DNA from: Oscillospiraceae bacterium
Lineage (GTDB): Bacteria > Bacillota > Clostridia > Oscillospirales > Acutalibacteraceae
Length of the DNA stretch: 64,000 nucleotides
Direction of reading: 5' to 3'
Assembly: GCA_015066385.1 (NCBI GenBank)
Contig: SVOJ01000001.1
Location: 186,001 to 250,000 of the forward strand
The notes under the pieces are model-generated. The model searched no databases. It was not told the origin of the DNA and saw only the letters and a program-made list of their open reading frames with translations. The position numbers and the translations under genes are program-made. Of this stretch, positions 62,589 through 64,000 are shown piece after piece (within the stretch, counting starts at the first letter, position 1; the number at the start of each line of letters is the position of its first letter).

Positions 62589-62657
62589 CGGTTTATCGGT
62601 GAGTAGCCAATCACGGGGACGGTACTGTGATTGATTCCCCGAAATCCCGATAAACCG
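62589..62657. repeat. REP-like nested palindrome
   Basis: The outer stem CGGTTTATCGG (62589-62599) with CCGATAAACCG (62647-62657) encloses an inner stem CAATCAC (62608-62614) with GTGATTG (62627-62633). The inner loop contains ACGGGGACGGTACT, a word type common in REP-like repeats of clostridia mobilised by RayT-type transposases (recalled knowledge). No transposase gene is present, so it would be a non-autonomous copy. Confidence 0.55.
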
Positions 62658-62708
62658 AAATTTTTCAATTTCTTATTTCTGTTCTATGAAAAATAATTGT
62701 TATTTTGC

Positions 62709-62737
62709 TTGACAAGGCTTAACTTGTTTGCTATAAT
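62709..62737 (+). promoter_or_regulatory. Consensus promoter of tRNA-Val
   Basis: TTGACA (62709-62714) and TATAAT (62732-62737) with a 17-base spacer, 21 bases before the tRNA. Confidence 0.85.
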
Positions 62738-62758
62738 AAATGCCGTTGAAATGAATAC

Positions 62759-62835
62759 GGGGGCGTAGCTCAGTTGGTTAGAGCGCCTGCTTCACACGCA
62801 GGAGGTCTGCAGTTCGAGTCTGCACGTCCCCACCA
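62759..62835 (+). tRNA. tRNA-Val, anticodon CAC
   Basis: A complete cloverleaf of 77 bases: acceptor GGGGGCG/CGTCCCC, D-stem GCTC/GAGC, anticodon stem CCTGC/GCAGG with loop TTCACAC (anticodon CAC, reading GUG), variable loop AGGTC and T-stem TGCAG/CTGCA with TTCGAGT. The 3' CCA is encoded. It is a single gene, not part of a tRNA cluster. Confidence 0.96.
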
Positions 62836-62839
62836 AAAA

Positions 62840-62870
62840 AATCGGCAAGCCGCGGCTTGTCGATTTTTTT
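62840..62870 (+). terminator. Terminator of tRNA-Val
   Basis: AATCGGCAAGCCG pairs with CGGCTTGTCGATT (one G-T pair), followed by seven T residues, 5 bases after the CCA end. Confidence 0.85.
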
Positions 62871-62872
62871 AT

Positions 62873-63057
62873 CCAATCCGCAGGATTGGCATGTAATCAC
62901 GGCGCAGCCGTGTATGTAATCAGCGAAGCTGTATGTAATTCACAGCCGGTACTGCTGCGGATTGATTACATACATTTCCTTACGGAAATGATTCCATACA
63001 ACACTTCGTGTTGATGCCATACCGCCTGTGGCGGATTTCATACAATGCTTGCGCATT
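62873..63057. repeat. Array of short hairpins with conserved 9-base linkers in mirror orientation
   Basis: At least seven mini-hairpins with 3-4 base loops follow one another: CCAATCC-GCA-GGATTGG (62873), CACGGC-GCA-GCCGTG (62898), CAGC-GAA-GCTG (62921), ATTTCC-TTAC-GGAAAT (62974), AACAC-TTC-GTGTT (63000), CCGCC-TGT-GGCGG (63022) and AATGC-TTGC-GCATT (63044). On the left they are separated by GTATGTAAT or CATGTAAT. On the right the linkers are ATTACATAC, ATTCCATAC, ATGCCATAC and ATTTCATAC, the reverse complement pattern. The switch lies near 62950. No coding potential is seen. Confidence 0.75.
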
Positions 63058-63068
63058 GATTTTTTTTG

Positions 63069-63095
63069 CAGAACCTGCCCGGTTCTGTTTTTTTA
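63069..63095 (+). terminator. Terminator-like hairpin closing the array
   Basis: CAGAACC (63069-63075) pairs with GGTTCTG (63081-63087), followed by seven or more T residues. Confidence 0.7.
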
Positions 63096-63117
63096 TTTGA
63101 GAATTTTCTCAATCCGC

Positions 63118-63146
63118 TTGCACTTGGTCGCTTAATATGCTATATT
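63118..63146 (+). promoter_or_regulatory. Promoter of the leucine-rich-repeat protein gene
   Basis: TTGCAC (63118-63123) and TATATT (63141-63146), spacer 17. Transcription would start near 63153, inside the left arm of the long inverted repeat, giving a leader of about 200 bases. Confidence 0.5.
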
Positions 63147-63150
63147 GAAA

Positions 63151-63277
63151 CTACCACACTATAATTTAATAATGCAACTCAATTTAAGGGTAGTCGTGTT
63201 TTTACCGTTTTGGTAAAAGCACTAACTTTGTTATTTCGATTTTCCCTTAGTTGAGAAATGAAATTATAGTGTGGTAG
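63151..63277. repeat. Rod-like inverted-repeat element (MITE or structured leader RNA)
   Basis: A perfect 17-bp inverted repeat, CTACCACACTATAATTT (63151-63167) with AAATTATAGTGTGGTAG (63261-63277), encloses two further nested stems. CTCAATTTAAGGG pairs imperfectly with CCCTTAGTTGAG, and GTGTTTTTACC pairs with GGTAAAAGCAC (one G-T pair) around a small loop. The whole 127-base unit can fold as one rod. No open frame of useful length is inside. Confidence 0.7.
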
Positions 63278-63299
63278 CTAATCGAAGTTGGTGTTTTTC

Positions 63300-63341
63300 G
63301 TGTGTGCTTGACTTCGGTTAGCACACACTTTTTTTATTTTA
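63300..63341 (+). terminator. Attenuator-like terminator in the leader of the last gene
   Basis: GTGTGTGC (63300-63307) pairs with GCACACAC (63321-63328), followed by TTTTTTTTATTTT, only 15 bases before the ATG. Part of this hairpin (CTTCGGTTAGC, 63312-63322) can instead pair with GCTAATCGAAG (63277-63287), one mismatch, so two exclusive folds are possible. Confidence 0.55.
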
Positions 63342-63355
63342 AGGAGGATGTTGAA

Positions 63356-64000
63356 ATGAAGCACACATTCAAAAAGAGTATTGCTGTTATTCTTGCAACA
63401 CTCATGCTGCTCACGGCTGCACCAATGGCAGGCTTTGTCGTCATTGAATTGCCGGGAGTTTCTTATGCGCAAGCCTCAGAAATCCTTGATTCCGGCACGT
63501 ATGGAGCATTTGTCTGGACATTGGATAAGGATTACACGCTGACCATATCCGGCTCCGGTGAACTTACGGGAGAGTATCCGTGGGAATCCTATCGCAATTA
63601 TATTAAAACTTTGATCATTGATGACGGGTTGACGCATTTATCCTATGATACTTTTGAAAATTATACCTCGCTTGTCAGCGTTACTATACCGGCTGATAGT
63701 ATCACTCATTGGTCATCTCATATTTTCAGGGGATGTTCGGCATTGACCGAAATCAATGTATCAAATCCGACGGAATATGAATTCTCTGTAGATGGCGTAT
63801 TATATCTTGGTGATACATTACGGAGGTATCCTGAAGGAAAAAGAGATGTATCTTTTTCTGTGCCTGATACAGTTAGCACAATAGGTTGTGGAGCTTTTTC
63901 TGACAATGTTTGGTTGCAAAGTGTTTCTATTCCTGCAAATGTCACATCCGTTGAATCCGGTGCATTCAGTGGATGTTCTACATTGTCGTCTGTTACCTTT
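63356..64000 (+). CDS. Secreted leucine-rich-repeat (BspA-type) surface protein, 3' partial
   Basis: An open frame of 215 codons runs off the right edge. It starts with a signal peptide (MKHTFKKSIAVILATLMLL, then Ala/Pro and a SYAQA-type cleavage region near residue 40). A SGSGELTG beta motif follows, then BspA-type LRR_5 repeats with the LxxVxIPxxVxxIxxxAFxxCxxL pattern: SLVSVTIPADSITHW, SVPDTVSTIGCGAFSDN and SVSIPANVTSVESGAFSGC. Such proteins are adhesins or carry further binding modules downstream. AAGGAGGATG lies 5-14 bases before the ATG. An unusual structured leader precedes it. Confidence 0.85.
   Translation, partial: MKHTFKKSIAVILATLMLLTAAPMAGFVVIELPGVSYAQASEILDSGTYGAFVWTLDKDYTLTISGSGELTGEYPWESYRNYIKTLIIDDGLTHLSYDTFENYTSLVSVTIPADSITHWSSHIFRGCSALTEINVSNPTEYEFSVDGVLYLGDTLRRYPEGKRDVSFSVPDTVSTIGCGAFSDNVWLQSVSIPANVTSVESGAFSGCSTLSSVTF

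Noticed and set aside
62873-63057. Possible CRISPR array
   Set aside because: The repeated units are 9-base linkers with variable hairpins of 11-17 bases, not 24-40 base repeats with unique spacers, and no cas genes are present.

Overview
The window looks like a chromosomal segment of an anaerobic low-to-mid GC Firmicute of the class Clostridia, most likely a gut or rumen Oscillospirales/Ruminococcus-like bacterium. This is an inference from several things in the sequence: a SCIFF peptide with its radical-SAM maturase, PyrK/PyrD-type dihydroorotate dehydrogenase, a GAAC-N4-GTTC LexA box, ferredoxin-dependent 2-oxoacid oxidoreductase, dockerin and cohesin-like modules, many Gram-positive secreted proteins, AGGAGG ribosome binding sites and textbook TTGACA-17-TATAAT promoters. 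There is no rRNA, CRISPR array, phage or intact insertion sequence. One tRNA, tRNA-Val(CAC), is present.

Layout. 1-2.9 kb: heterodimeric ABC exporter. 2.9-7 kb: beta-helix protein, small secreted protein, SOS-controlled DNA polymerase IV, and a TetR regulator facing an acyl carrier protein. 7-12.6 kb: seven-gene pyrimidine operon read leftward (pyrC-K-D-F-E-B-I), driven by a consensus promoter with almost no leader. 12.7-19.1 kb: Orn/Lys/Arg decarboxylase, SCIFF precursor and maturase, metF and a short metH. 19.3-24.8 kb: one very large secreted phosphoesterase/phosphodiester-glycosidase protein. 24.8-30.1 kb: a scrambled accessory zone with truncated copies of metH and of a polysaccharide deacetylase joined back to back, a tandemly duplicated dockerin/cohesin-like cassette, the intact deacetylase and a RecQ-like protein that has lost its ATPase motifs. 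30.2-39.2 kb: aldolase, ceramidase-like protein, ECF sigma factor with a membrane partner, metallo-beta-lactamase-fold protein, SulP-like membrane protein, zinc-ribbon membrane protein and ComEA-like protein. 39.2-45.1 kb: sulfonation module. 45.1-53.8 kb: MacB-like ABC protein with a large surface protein, a second ceramidase-like protein and an anchored surface protein. 53.8-58.8 kb: acyl-CoA ligase and 2-oxoacid:ferredoxin oxidoreductase operon. 58.8-62.5 kb: YraN, hydroxyacid dehydrogenase, aldo/keto reductase and GDPD phosphodiesterase. 62.5-64 kb: tRNA-Val surrounded by unusual palindromic repeat elements, then the start of a leucine-rich-repeat surface protein.

The most interesting functional unit is 39.2-45.1 kb. 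CysD, CysN and a CysC-CysQ fusion would make the sulfate donor PAPS and remove the by-product PAP. They are divergently paired with a sulfotransferase, and no PAPS reductase or sulfite reductase is present in the window. That fits a dedicated sulfonation pathway rather than cysteine synthesis. CysN carries an extra C-terminal domain that looks like an inactivated APS kinase. Other points of interest are the dockerin/cohesin-like cassette, the RecQ pseudo-helicase, the hairpin array after tRNA-Val, and a rod-like inverted-repeat element with an attenuator-like hairpin before the last gene. All functional assignments rest on motif reading by eye; no database search was run.
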